Made by a program: the position numbers and the translations under genes | Shown: positions 1 to 4,923 of the stretch, one piece after another | How positions within the stretch are numbered: the stretch's first letter is position 1 | How the letters are laid out: the number at the start of each line of letters is the position of its first letter | From: a virus | Length of the DNA stretch: 21,874 nucleotides | Direction: 5' to 3' (one strand) | Virus record (IMG/VR): IMGVR_UViG_3300047202_000074 | Span: 1 to 21,874 of that record | The notes under the pieces: generated by a model | What the model was told of the DNA's origin: nothing | Databases searched by the model: none | Seen by the model: only the letters and a program-made list of their open reading frames with translations

Positions 1-24
1 ATTTTGCTTTTTGTGTATCGTAAC

Positions 25-402
25 TCACTTCGCCCCCGCTATCCGCGCGCCGCCGGCCGGGCGGTGAATCCTTGTCATCCGATTAATCGCCGAATTAAAT
101 GCCTTACCGATTCGCTTGAAGATCGATGGCTTGACGATGGCCTTCGGCTTGGCCGCGCCCTTGAGATTGCGCGCCTCTTCCCGTTCGGCCCGGCGCTTTA
201 GATACGCTTGAAATTTATTCTCGGCCTTGAGCGCCCGCGCGAGCTCGCGATCCCCGCGCGCAACGGCCCGACGTGCGCTATCCATTAAATTGGCCTGGGT
301 CTTCTCTGCCGCTAAAATAGGGTTCGCCTTTTTCCATGTGACCCGCGCTTTCTGCCAGCGCGTCTTTTCGTGACGGATTAAGTCCCGGCGTTGCTTGGTC
401 AT
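25..402 (-). CDS. Small basic early phage protein, function unknown
   Basis: A 125-residue protein, very rich in Lys, Arg and Ala. Residues 1-90 look like a continuous charged helix or coiled coil and the tail is basic (NRMTRIHRPAGG near the end). No family is recognised. I start it at the ATG at 400-402 because that start overlaps the stop of the upstream gene as ATGA, the coupling pattern used throughout this operon. A start 16 codons earlier is possible but would run deep into the upstream gene. It is the leftmost complete gene of the early operon. The strong positive charge suggests nucleic acid binding, which is inference only. Confidence 0.55.
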   Translation of the reverse strand: MTKQRRDLIRHEKTRWQKARVTWKKANPILAAEKTQANLMDSARRAVARGDRELARALKAENKFQAYLKRRAEREEARNLKGAAKPKAIVKPSIFKRIGKAFNSAINRMTRIHRPAGGARIAGAK

Positions 403-605
403 GATGTTTCTCTCTTCTCCGCAACGATTTTGCTCTCGATGAATCCCCAATGTGAGGCTTGAATTTTTAGGGCTTCTTTTTTCGATGAAAATACACGAGC
501 CTCTTCTTTCGTTGCTCCGAACATCGGGCCAATAGAAGTCATTTGTTGGAAATAGGTTTGGTTAGCCTTGAGAATGCATTGAATTCGATAGACTAGACGC
601 GACAT
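399..605 (-). CDS. Small early phage protein, function unknown
   Basis: A 68-residue protein with no recognised domain. The start ATG at 603-605 is preceded by a strong ribosome site (AGAGGAGG, about 6 bases away), which supports a real gene. The C-terminal half carries ARVFSSKKEALKIQ, typical of small mixed alpha/beta phage proteins. The stop overlaps the next gene by ATGA. It sits in the early leftward operon between a coiled-coil protein and a basic protein. No function can be assigned. Confidence 0.6.
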   Translation of the reverse strand: MSRLVYRIQCILKANQTYFQQMTSIGPMFGATKEEARVFSSKKEALKIQASHWGFIESKIVAEKRETS

Positions 606-616
606 GATGTCCTCCT

Positions 617-880
617 CTATATTTTCCTCTTGAGCCGTGTGATATAACCACGAAGGGCAGCGATGCTACGGGACAATCTATTTGCCTTGCATTCCCAATC
701 CTCAGCCCTTCCCCTCCAATAATCTCGATCTGCCCGGAGCGCATCGAAACTTTGGGTCATTTTTTCCATAGCGTCGGCAATGCGGAGCATGGAGCCAGCG
801 TTGATTTGCTCAAGAGTCGGATTACTTTCCGATCCCCAGTCCGTACTCCTCGATATTTCCCGATAACCTTTGAAAGGCAT
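617..880 (-). CDS. Early phage protein with coiled coil, conserved hypothetical
   Basis: An 87-residue protein. Residues 25-87 form a predicted amphipathic helix or coiled coil (SMLRIADAMEKM, then RADRDYWRGRAEDWE) and end in a basic segment with ALRGYITRLKRK. From memory, the pattern of an N-terminal RIADA-EKM segment, a charged coil and a terminal basic ALRG-ITRLKRK occurs in small early proteins of temperate phages of unknown function. The ATG at 878-880 has a GAGGAGG ribosome site. Oligomeric DNA binding or a recombination or replication accessory role would be a guess. Confidence 0.65.
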   Translation of the reverse strand: MPFKGYREISRSTDWGSESNPTLEQINAGSMLRIADAMEKMTQSFDALRADRDYWRGRAEDWECKANRLSRSIAALRGYITRLKRKI

Positions 881-891
881 GATGGCCTCCT

Positions 892-1185
892 CTATTTGAG
901 TTTTGATTCGATGGCGGTTAAACGAGATTCGATTAACTCAAGCCGCTTAGAGAAAACGGCAGCTCCCCTTTTATTCCGTTCCCTCCAATGAGCAGAACGG
1001 CATGGGCCTGAACAATGTTCGGCCGGTTTTAATGGCGATTCTCGTTTTGGACGAAATGGCGTTTTACACCAGCCACAGGGCCGGGCGGGATATTTCGATG
1101 CTTTAGACGTTAACCCCGTTTCGAACGCATTAGAACGCTTATTATCAATATCCTGGGCTATTCCAGGCGATTTTACTGGGCTCAT
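892..1185 (-). CDS. Small protein with Cys cluster, putative zinc finger
   Basis: A 97-residue protein. A Cys-x2-Cys pair (CGWC, about residues 37-40) is followed about 20 residues later by HCSGPCRSAHWRER, giving four Cys with nearby His. This resembles a treble-clef or HNH-like zinc knuckle of the kind found in small phage and anti-repressor proteins. Residues 80-97 form a short coiled-coil-like tail (RLELIESRLTAIESK). I choose the ATG at 1183-1185 because it overlaps the upstream stop as ATGA. The frame stays open to 1347, but that would place 54 extra residues inside the upstream gene. Metal binding is likely; function is unknown. Confidence 0.6.
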   Translation of the reverse strand: MSPVKSPGIAQDIDNKRSNAFETGLTSKASKYPARPCGWCKTPFRPKRESPLKPAEHCSGPCRSAHWRERNKRGAAVFSKRLELIESRLTAIESKLK

Positions 1186-1622
1186 TTGACTCCCTGGGTC
1201 AGCATTTTGAATCCGCCCTGTTTCAAAACCGCATAAAAAGTCTCTTTGCCATTCCAAATATAGGGAAGAAAAACTTGTAAAAATTCGACTTGTCTCATTT
1301 TGATAAGAGACATTTGAATCTCTACCCAATCCTGAATTAACTTCCATGCCGTCCGTTCAGCTTGAGCATGAAGATTTTCGAACGTTCCCGGACGCGGCTT
1401 TTTAACCTGAGATTTAAAAACTTCATAGACAGCCTCAATGTCGGAAGGAAGTCGAATTGATAAAAGCCGCTTTTCGGGTGAAGCAATGGAAAAACAAATC
1501 GCCTTTAATTGGCCGTCGTTATATTCTTTTTGAATTCCTATCGCTCCGCCTTCGATCAATTCCATTTCGATCCGCATGATCGTCCGCTCGACGGGAACGG
1601 AAGATGTGTAATTTTTAATCAT
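1182..1622 (-). CDS. Conserved early phage protein of unknown function (about 145 aa)
   Basis: A 146-residue protein that starts MIKNYTSSVPVERTI, has a middle FSIASPEKR...SIRLPSDIEAVY section and ends with AERTAWKLIQDWVEIQMSLI followed by EFLQVFLPYIWNG. From memory, this N-to-C pattern is widespread in early regions of temperate phages, often near replication or recombination genes, without a proven role. The start ATG overlaps the stop of the CII-like gene as ATGA, and the stop overlaps the next gene the same way. The fold looks like an alpha/beta N-terminal half and a helical C-terminal half. No catalytic motif is seen. Confidence 0.75.
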   Translation of the reverse strand: MIKNYTSSVPVERTIMRIEMELIEGGAIGIQKEYNDGQLKAICFSIASPEKRLLSIRLPSDIEAVYEVFKSQVKKPRPGTFENLHAQAERTAWKLIQDWVEIQMSLIKMRQVEFLQVFLPYIWNGKETFYAVLKQGGFKMLTQGVK

Positions 1623-2098
1623 GCGACTTCGCCTTTGATCTTTTCATTGATTTCCGTCAAAACGTGTTGAAGGACAGCTACCTTCCTGAAGATCGATTTC
1701 GATTCCGCCTTGTCGATCTTGCCGTCTGCGTAGGCTTGCTCAACGATCTCTTGAACCTTCCCGGAGAGGATGGAAACTTCGACTATTTGATGCTCGTTCT
1801 TGCCGTCCTGAATTTCTTTTTCATGAACGACGCGGAAGCCTCTTGGCAAAAAGAATTCGATGAATTCAAGCTCGCTGGGATAATGTTTGAGAACGGCGCG
1901 CGTGAGGTCGCGGACAAAATCTCCGTTGCTTTGAATCGTCCCGTTTAAATGGCGTTGGAACGTGTCCTCTTTTATTTCAAGCTCATGGGCGATGATTTTC
2001 TTATCAAGCCGTCGTCCTTCGCGCTGGAGGTTGAATTTGTAATTCATGAGGCATTGCCAATCCGTTCCGTGGGGAACGTTCGGATTGTTGTTTGACAT
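1619..2098 (-). CDS. CII-like phage regulatory protein
   Basis: A 159-residue protein. The N-terminal half (about residues 18-75) has helix-turn-helix character: DKKIIAHELEIKEDTFQRHLNG reads as a helix, turn and recognition helix. The C-terminal half is helical and charged, likely for oligomerisation. This matches my recollection of the P2/CP76-type CII regulatory family found just after cro and xis genes. Its place, third in the lytic operon after the Cro-like and excisionase-like genes, fits that family. It would act as a transcription activator or repressor at the lysis-lysogeny decision. The ATG at 2096-2098 has AAGGAT about 13 bases upstream. Family assignment is moderate; the DNA-binding assignment is stronger. 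Confidence 0.6.
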   Translation of the reverse strand: MSNNNPNVPHGTDWQCLMNYKFNLQREGRRLDKKIIAHELEIKEDTFQRHLNGTIQSNGDFVRDLTRAVLKHYPSELEFIEFFLPRGFRVVHEKEIQDGKNEHQIVEVSILSGKVQEIVEQAYADGKIDKAESKSIFRKVAVLQHVLTEINEKIKGEVA

Positions 2099-2132
2099 CG
2101 GTTTGTTTATCCTTCCCTTCGCAATGGGATAC

Positions 2133-2360
2133 TCAAAATTTTCGCATCCTAGTCAGATTCCGTTTTTCGTATTCTTCGACATCGCGCAGCCTGAACCGGA
2201 CTTGACGGCCGACCCGGAAGGACTGAACGCCGTGGACGCGATCGCGGATGAGTTCGTCTATGGTGTCTGTGCTGACCTTCCAACGCCGGGCCAAATCCTT
2301 TTTGGTGAGGACGACCTCTGCTATGTCCTGGATGACCGGGGAAGGATTAGCGTGGTTCAC
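2133..2360 (-). CDS. Excisionase-like HTH DNA-binding protein (MerR/HTH_17 type)
   Basis: A 75-residue protein. Residues 17-65 read as the small winged-helix excisionase fold: LTKKDLARRWKVSTDTIDEL gives the two helices and SFRVGRQVRFRLRDVEEYE gives the wing and last helix. Such proteins act as recombination directionality factors or small regulators. It starts with GTG at 2358-2360, which overlaps the upstream stop as GTGA. It lies in the same leftward operon as the Cro-like gene, while the integrase lies in the opposite, lysogenic operon. Expression of the putative Xis would therefore accompany lytic induction. It could instead be a general early regulator. Confidence 0.7.
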   Translation of the reverse strand: MNHANPSPVIQDIAEVVLTKKDLARRWKVSTDTIDELIRDRVHGVQSFRVGRQVRFRLRDVEEYEKRNLTRMRKF

Positions 2361-2581
2361 TGAGACATCCCCAAAACTTCAAGGATTCGTTTTCGCCGTG
2401 GAGCTCGAACAGACTTAATTTTGCCCTGTCTTGCCAAAGTCACCCATCCGCGACTCGCTCCAATCGCTTCGGCTATTTCAGAGGGGCTTTTTTTCGTGAT
2501 GTTTGCCCAGGCAAAAAATCTTTGGATAAGTTCTTCCTGTGGTTCTGGATTTGGGATAAATTTGTTCTTGTTATCGGCCAT
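2357..2581 (-). CDS. Cro-like small HTH regulator, first gene of the lytic operon
   Basis: A 74-residue protein. Residues 15-60 contain a helix-turn-helix: FFAWANITKKSPSEIAEAIG, then ASRGWVTLARQGKI as recognition helix, then a basic stretch (VRAPRRKR). As first gene opposite the repressor it occupies the position of Cro. I choose the ATG at 2579-2581 because a near-consensus promoter (TTGACA at 2615-2620, TATTAT at 2591-2596 on the minus strand) places the transcription start only a few bases before it. An upstream in-frame ATG at 2620 would fall inside the -35 box. No Shine-Dalgarno precedes the chosen start, so the message is probably leaderless or nearly so. Confidence 0.7.
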   Translation of the reverse strand: MADNKNKFIPNPEPQEELIQRFFAWANITKKSPSEIAEAIGASRGWVTLARQGKIKSVRAPRRKRILEVLGMSQ

Positions 2582-2590
2582 TGTGTCTTT

Positions 2591-2620
2591 ATAATAGAAC
2601 AAAAATATATGGTTTGTCAA
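2591..2620 (-). promoter_or_regulatory. Promoter of the lytic (cro-like) operon
   Basis: On the minus strand a perfect -35 box TTGACA (2615-2620) and a -10 box TATTAT (2591-2596, five of six consensus bases) are separated by 18 bases. The expected start point is about 2583-2585, two to four bases before the ATG at 2579-2581. This is the strongest-looking promoter in the window. Confidence 0.75.
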
Positions 2621-2647
2621 GAGGGTAAAACTATTTAAAAAGGCATA

Positions 2648-2676
2648 TTTACAAAATAAGTTTTTTATGGTATTAA
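2648..2676 (+). promoter_or_regulatory. Promoter of the lysogeny operon
   Basis: TTTACA (2648-2653, five of six -35 bases) and TATTAA (2671-2676, four of six -10 bases) are spaced by 17 bases. The predicted start is near 2683, which gives a short leader with a strong ribosome site at 2692-2699. It faces away from the lytic promoter, with 27 bases between the two -35 boxes, so a bound repressor or Cro could affect both. Confidence 0.6.
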
Positions 2677-2682
2677 AAATAC
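2670..2682. promoter_or_regulatory. Candidate operator palindrome over the lysogeny promoter
   Basis: A 13-base perfect inverted repeat, GTATT-AAA-AATAC, covers the -10 box of the rightward promoter. A regulator binding here would block the repressor operon, as expected for a Cro site or for repressor autoregulation. I see no clear second copy in the divergent region, and the sequence is AT-rich, so chance is possible. Confidence 0.35.
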
Positions 2683-2691
2683 GGGGCTTAC

Positions 2692-2719
2692 AAGGAGGAT
2701 ATAAATGATTGACTTTTAG
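2692..2719 (+). promoter_or_regulatory. Strong ribosome site with four-codon leader ORF before the repressor
   Basis: A near-perfect ribosome site, AAGGAGGA (2692-2699), sits five bases before an ATG at 2705-2707. That ATG opens an ORF of only four sense codons (Met-Ile-Asp-Phe) and stops at TAG 2717-2719. The repressor ATG follows eight bases later, in a different frame and without a good ribosome site of its own. The repressor frame is closed upstream by TGA at 2710-2712, so the repressor cannot start at 2705. Translation of the repressor probably depends on reinitiation after this mini-ORF. Confidence 0.6.
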
Positions 2720-2727
2720 AATAGAAA

Positions 2728-3024
2728 ATGAGAAAAATGGAATTAGATGAACATCTGGTAAAATGGTTTTCCATTATCGGCCAGAATGTTATACGGCTCA
2801 GGGGTGGAACGAGTCAGGTAAATTTGGCAAAAAAAGCCAAAGTGGCCCGTAGTTCTATTCGCGCAATAGAAGAGGGGCGGAGCATAAATTTTCAGAATCT
2901 CATTAAAATTGCGGATGCTCTTGGAGTTTCCCCCGCCGATCTTTTCATAACTGATTTAGAACGCGGAGAAATTTCCTATAAGACTAAACTTTTAATGGAT
3001 CTTATCGATATCAAAAAAAAGTAA
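2728..3024 (+). CDS. XRE-family phage repressor (CI-like, HTH only)
   Basis: A 98-residue protein. Residues 17-75 form a classical XRE/lambda-repressor helix-turn-helix: IGQNVIRLR, then SQVNLAKKAKVARSSIRAIE with the recognition helix, then NFQNLIKIADALGVSPADLF. There is no C-terminal LexA/S24 autoprotease domain, so it cannot be inactivated by RecA-stimulated self-cleavage; induction must use another route. It heads the rightward lysogeny operon with lipoprotein, zinc-ribbon and integrase, and faces the Cro-like gene across a divergent promoter. The ATG at 2728 is forced by an upstream in-frame stop at 2710-2712; ATG 2737 is an alternative. Confidence 0.8.
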   Translation: MRKMELDEHLVKWFSIIGQNVIRLRGGTSQVNLAKKAKVARSSIRAIEEGRSINFQNLIKIADALGVSPADLFITDLERGEISYKTKLLMDLIDIKKK

Positions 3025-3036
3025 TTGGGGGGAATC

Positions 3037-3507
3037 ATGAAAAAGTTTTCGCATATCGCGCTTTCTCTTTTTATTTTATTTCTAGCCGGATGCAACGGGA
3101 CGCCTACAACGCCCACTACTACTACCTCCACCTCTACCACCACCACCTCTATTGCCACCACCACTTCTACCACTACCTCTACCACGACCACGACGATTCC
3201 TCCGGTGGGAGCAAATGTCATAATGACCGAAGGGCCAATTTTCATTGATGGCTATTCTTTTTTTACTTATAAAGGGATTGTGAAAAATATCGGCTATGCG
3301 AAGGCATTTAATGTGAAAATTTATATTTATTTAAGAAAAACAAACGGCTATCTTCTTGATTTTGATTATACATATATCGATACGATTTCGACGGATTTAA
3401 ATCAAAACGAAATCGCAGGTTGGTCGATTTTATTTCCGGATTCTGACCATTCAAAAAAGAACGCGATGAATAAATCAAAAACAACCTATAGTATTCAATG
3501 GCAATAA
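3037..3507 (+). CDS. Phage-encoded lipoprotein with Thr/Ser-rich linker, candidate lysogenic conversion gene
   Basis: A 156-residue protein. Residues 1-18 are a lipoprotein signal peptide (MKKF start, hydrophobic LFILFLAG) with the lipobox LAGC and lipidated Cys19. Residues 22-53 are almost only Thr and Ser. Residues 60-156 look like a compact beta domain of the FxLYD kind (GIVKNIGYAKAFNVKIYIYL), found on many bacterial surface lipoproteins. The ATG at 3037 follows GGGGGGA; an earlier ATG at 3025 has no good site. It lies in the repressor operon and is therefore expected to be made by the lysogen, on the cell surface or periplasmic face. Superinfection exclusion is a reasonable guess, but not shown. 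The distal half is clearly more AT-rich than the integrase gene. Confidence 0.7.
   Translation: MKKFSHIALSLFILFLAGCNGTPTTPTTTTSTSTTTTSIATTTSTTTSTTTTTIPPVGANVIMTEGPIFIDGYSFFTYKGIVKNIGYAKAFNVKIYIYLRKTNGYLLDFDYTYIDTISTDLNQNEIAGWSILFPDSDHSKKNAMNKSKTTYSIQWQ
3100..3195 (+). repeat. Threonine-codon low-complexity repeat inside the lipoprotein gene
   Basis: About 96 bases of ACC/ACT/ACG codons broken by TCT/TCC serine codons encode the linker after the lipidated Cys. The tract is a trinucleotide-type repeat, so slippage would lengthen or shorten the linker without a frameshift. It also produces a Val-rich shadow ORF on the other strand. Confidence 0.8.
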
Positions 3508-3541
3508 GGAGCGAAGGTTCAAAAAAAGAAATAGTTATCCC

Positions 3542-3718
3542 ATGCGTTTCCTTATCTTTCCTTGCCCCAACTGCGGCGCGCAGATCATCGCCAGGGATTC
3601 GGCCGACGGGACCGGAATCGTCACCGCCAAATGTTCCCGCTGTAAAAAAGAATTTGAGTATAGAGATATTAACGTTGAGATGATGAAGGCAACCGTGAAG
3701 CCGCTGCGGCCGTCATGA
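3542..3718 (+). CDS. Small zinc-ribbon protein coupled to the integrase
   Basis: A 58-residue protein. Two Cys-x2-Cys knuckles, CPNC (residues 8-11) and CSRC (31-34), are separated by about 20 residues, the layout of a zinc ribbon similar in size to Mu Com-like proteins. The stop TGA at 3716-3718 overlaps the integrase ATG (3715-3717), so the two are translationally coupled. The ribosome site before 3542 is weak; no in-frame ATG, GTG or TTG lies close upstream. It may regulate integrase translation or transcription, or join the recombination complex; these are inferences. The overlapping 61-codon frame at 3498-3683 shows no such motif. Confidence 0.65.
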   Translation: MRFLIFPCPNCGAQIIARDSADGTGIVTAKCSRCKKEFEYRDINVEMMKATVKPLRPS

Positions 3719-4794
3719 TGGGCGTCTATTTACGTAACAAAATTTATTGGTACAAGCGGATGATCGACGGCGTCGCATACTACCGCTCACTTAAAATAAA
3801 GAAGGGTCAGGAATCAATGCTATCGGCCAGGATGGACCAGATCGACGAGGAGATCACGGCTGAGCACTTTGGGCTTATGGCGCCGATATCTGCAGGATCC
3901 ATTACCCTAGCCGAATTCCTCGAAGTCTATAAGAAGCGAAAGGCCGGCAAGGGCTCGCTCGATCGGGATATCCAGCGCCTCAATCATGCCGTCGAACTCA
4001 TGGGAAACAAGCGCCTCATCGCCTATGGCCAGGATGACTTCCAAAAACTCGAAGCCAAACTCCTCGAGGATCGGCGGCATTCAACCGTCAATCGGTATTT
4101 TTCTGTTCTTCATCATCTATTCAGTCTAGCCGTGAAAGAACGGGCGCTTCGATCGAACCCGCTCGACGGCCATGAATATTTTATTGAGGATGCAAAAACC
4201 GGCCGAGCTTTAACTGATGATGAAATCAAAGTCCTCCTCCAAAATCTCAGAAAAATCCGGGACGACGCTCAACCCGGGGGAATAATAAAACCGATACTTT
4301 ATGATCTCGTTAAATTTGGGCTATTGACCGGAGCGCGATTATCGGAAATTCTTTTCCTTCGACATAGCCAGATCGAAAATAACCTGGCCCGTCTTCGGAT
4401 CTCTGAGACGAAATTCCGCAAGCGCGGCCGGCAGCCATCACAACGGGAAAAATTTATATATCTATCTGAATCCGCCCTTGTAATAATTCAGACTCAGCCA
4501 CGGACAAAAGACGATTATGTTTTTTCCATCGGCCGGCGGGATCCCCGCGTTATTTCCAAGGCAATCTATATACTCCGGGATAAACTCGGCATTCCTGAAT
4601 TCACCTTCCATTGGCTTCGGCATACGTTCACGACGCGGGCCGTGGAGCTCGCGGATCCCTCTCTCGTGCGCGAACTCGTGGGGCATAGCGACATGAGAAC
4701 AACGCTCCGATATACCCATCCCGGACAAGCCAAAAAACTGGATGTGACGGCAAAATTGGGGACAAAGATTTGTTCCCTCGATATAAAAGATTGA
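3715..4794 (+). CDS. int: Tyrosine recombinase, phage integrase
   Basis: A 359-residue protein that catalyses site-specific integration and excision. The N-terminal 1-60 is an arm-binding type domain with basic and aromatic residues (YWYKRMIDGVAYYRSL). Residues 62-150 are the SAM-like core-binding domain (SITLAEFLEVYKK). Residues 165-345 are catalytic: Arg208 in TGARLSEI, Lys233 or Lys235 in ETKFRKRG, His299-x-x-Arg302 in HWLRHT, His324 in VGHS and the nucleophile Tyr333 in LRYTH. All six catalytic positions are present, so it should be active. The ATG overlaps the stop of the zinc-ribbon gene. It converges on the late genes, and the tRNA-derived core lies 16 bases past its stop, as expected for int next to attP. 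Confidence 0.95.
   Translation: MMGVYLRNKIYWYKRMIDGVAYYRSLKIKKGQESMLSARMDQIDEEITAEHFGLMAPISAGSITLAEFLEVYKKRKAGKGSLDRDIQRLNHAVELMGNKRLIAYGQDDFQKLEAKLLEDRRHSTVNRYFSVLHHLFSLAVKERALRSNPLDGHEYFIEDAKTGRALTDDEIKVLLQNLRKIRDDAQPGGIIKPILYDLVKFGLLTGARLSEILFLRHSQIENNLARLRISETKFRKRGRQPSQREKFIYLSESALVIIQTQPRTKDDYVFSIGRRDPRVISKAIYILRDKLGIPEFTFHWLRHTFTTRAVELADPSLVRELVGHSDMRTTLRYTHPGQAKKLDVTAKLGTKICSLDIKD
4758..4777. repeat. Inverted repeat near the 3' end of int, candidate integrase arm site
   Basis: GGGGACAAA (4758-4766) and TTTGTTCCC (4769-4777) form an imperfect inverted repeat with a 2-base centre. The related word GGGACAAA recurs at 4903-4910, on the other side of the tRNA-like core. Short repeated words flanking the core are typical of arm-type integrase or Xis sites. 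No T-tract follows, so it does not look like a terminator. Confidence 0.3.
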
Positions 4795-4810
4795 TAATAA
4801 AATAAATCAG

Positions 4811-4834
4811 ATACGGAGGGAGGGGGATTCGAAC
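4811..4834 (-). other. attP: Putative attP core: 3' end of a tRNA gene (probably tRNA-Ser)
   Basis: Read on the minus strand, 4834 to 4811 gives a T-loop GTTCGAATC, a CCCCC half-stem, then TCCCTCC and a discriminator G: the last 21 or so bases of a tRNA. A TCCCTCC-G end implies a GGAGGGA 5' end, typical of tRNA-Ser. The 5' half of the T-stem beside it (GGGCG) pairs with one mismatch, and the rest of the tRNA is absent, so identity to the host gene ends there. This is the usual footprint of a tyrosine-integrase att core, and it lies directly beside int. Phage genes flank it on both sides. Confidence 0.7.
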
Positions 4835-4923
4835 GCCCCTGGTGGCCTACCTTGAATGAATTATTTATCGGGGGAAATGGCCGGAAGAAAGGGGAACGAA
4901 ACGGGACAAAAAGGTTAACTCTG

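Noticed and set aside
2046-2363. A 105-codon plus-strand frame opposite the excisionase-like gene
   Set aside because: The opposite strand has clear HTH genes with coupled starts; the plus-strand product has no domain pattern.
2976-3245. A Val-rich 89-codon minus-strand frame
   Set aside because: It is the reverse complement of the threonine repeat in the lipoprotein gene.
3498-3683. A 61-codon plus-strand frame before integrase
   Set aside because: The overlapping 58-codon frame at 3542-3718 has two zinc knuckles and ATGA coupling to int; this one has neither.
4758-4777. Inverted repeat as an int terminator
   Set aside because: It lies inside the coding region, is followed by no T-tract, and its half-sites recur beyond the att core.
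4811-4900. A complete tRNA gene
   Set aside because: Only the T-loop to 3' end is present; no anticodon arm, D-arm or matching 5' acceptor strand follows.
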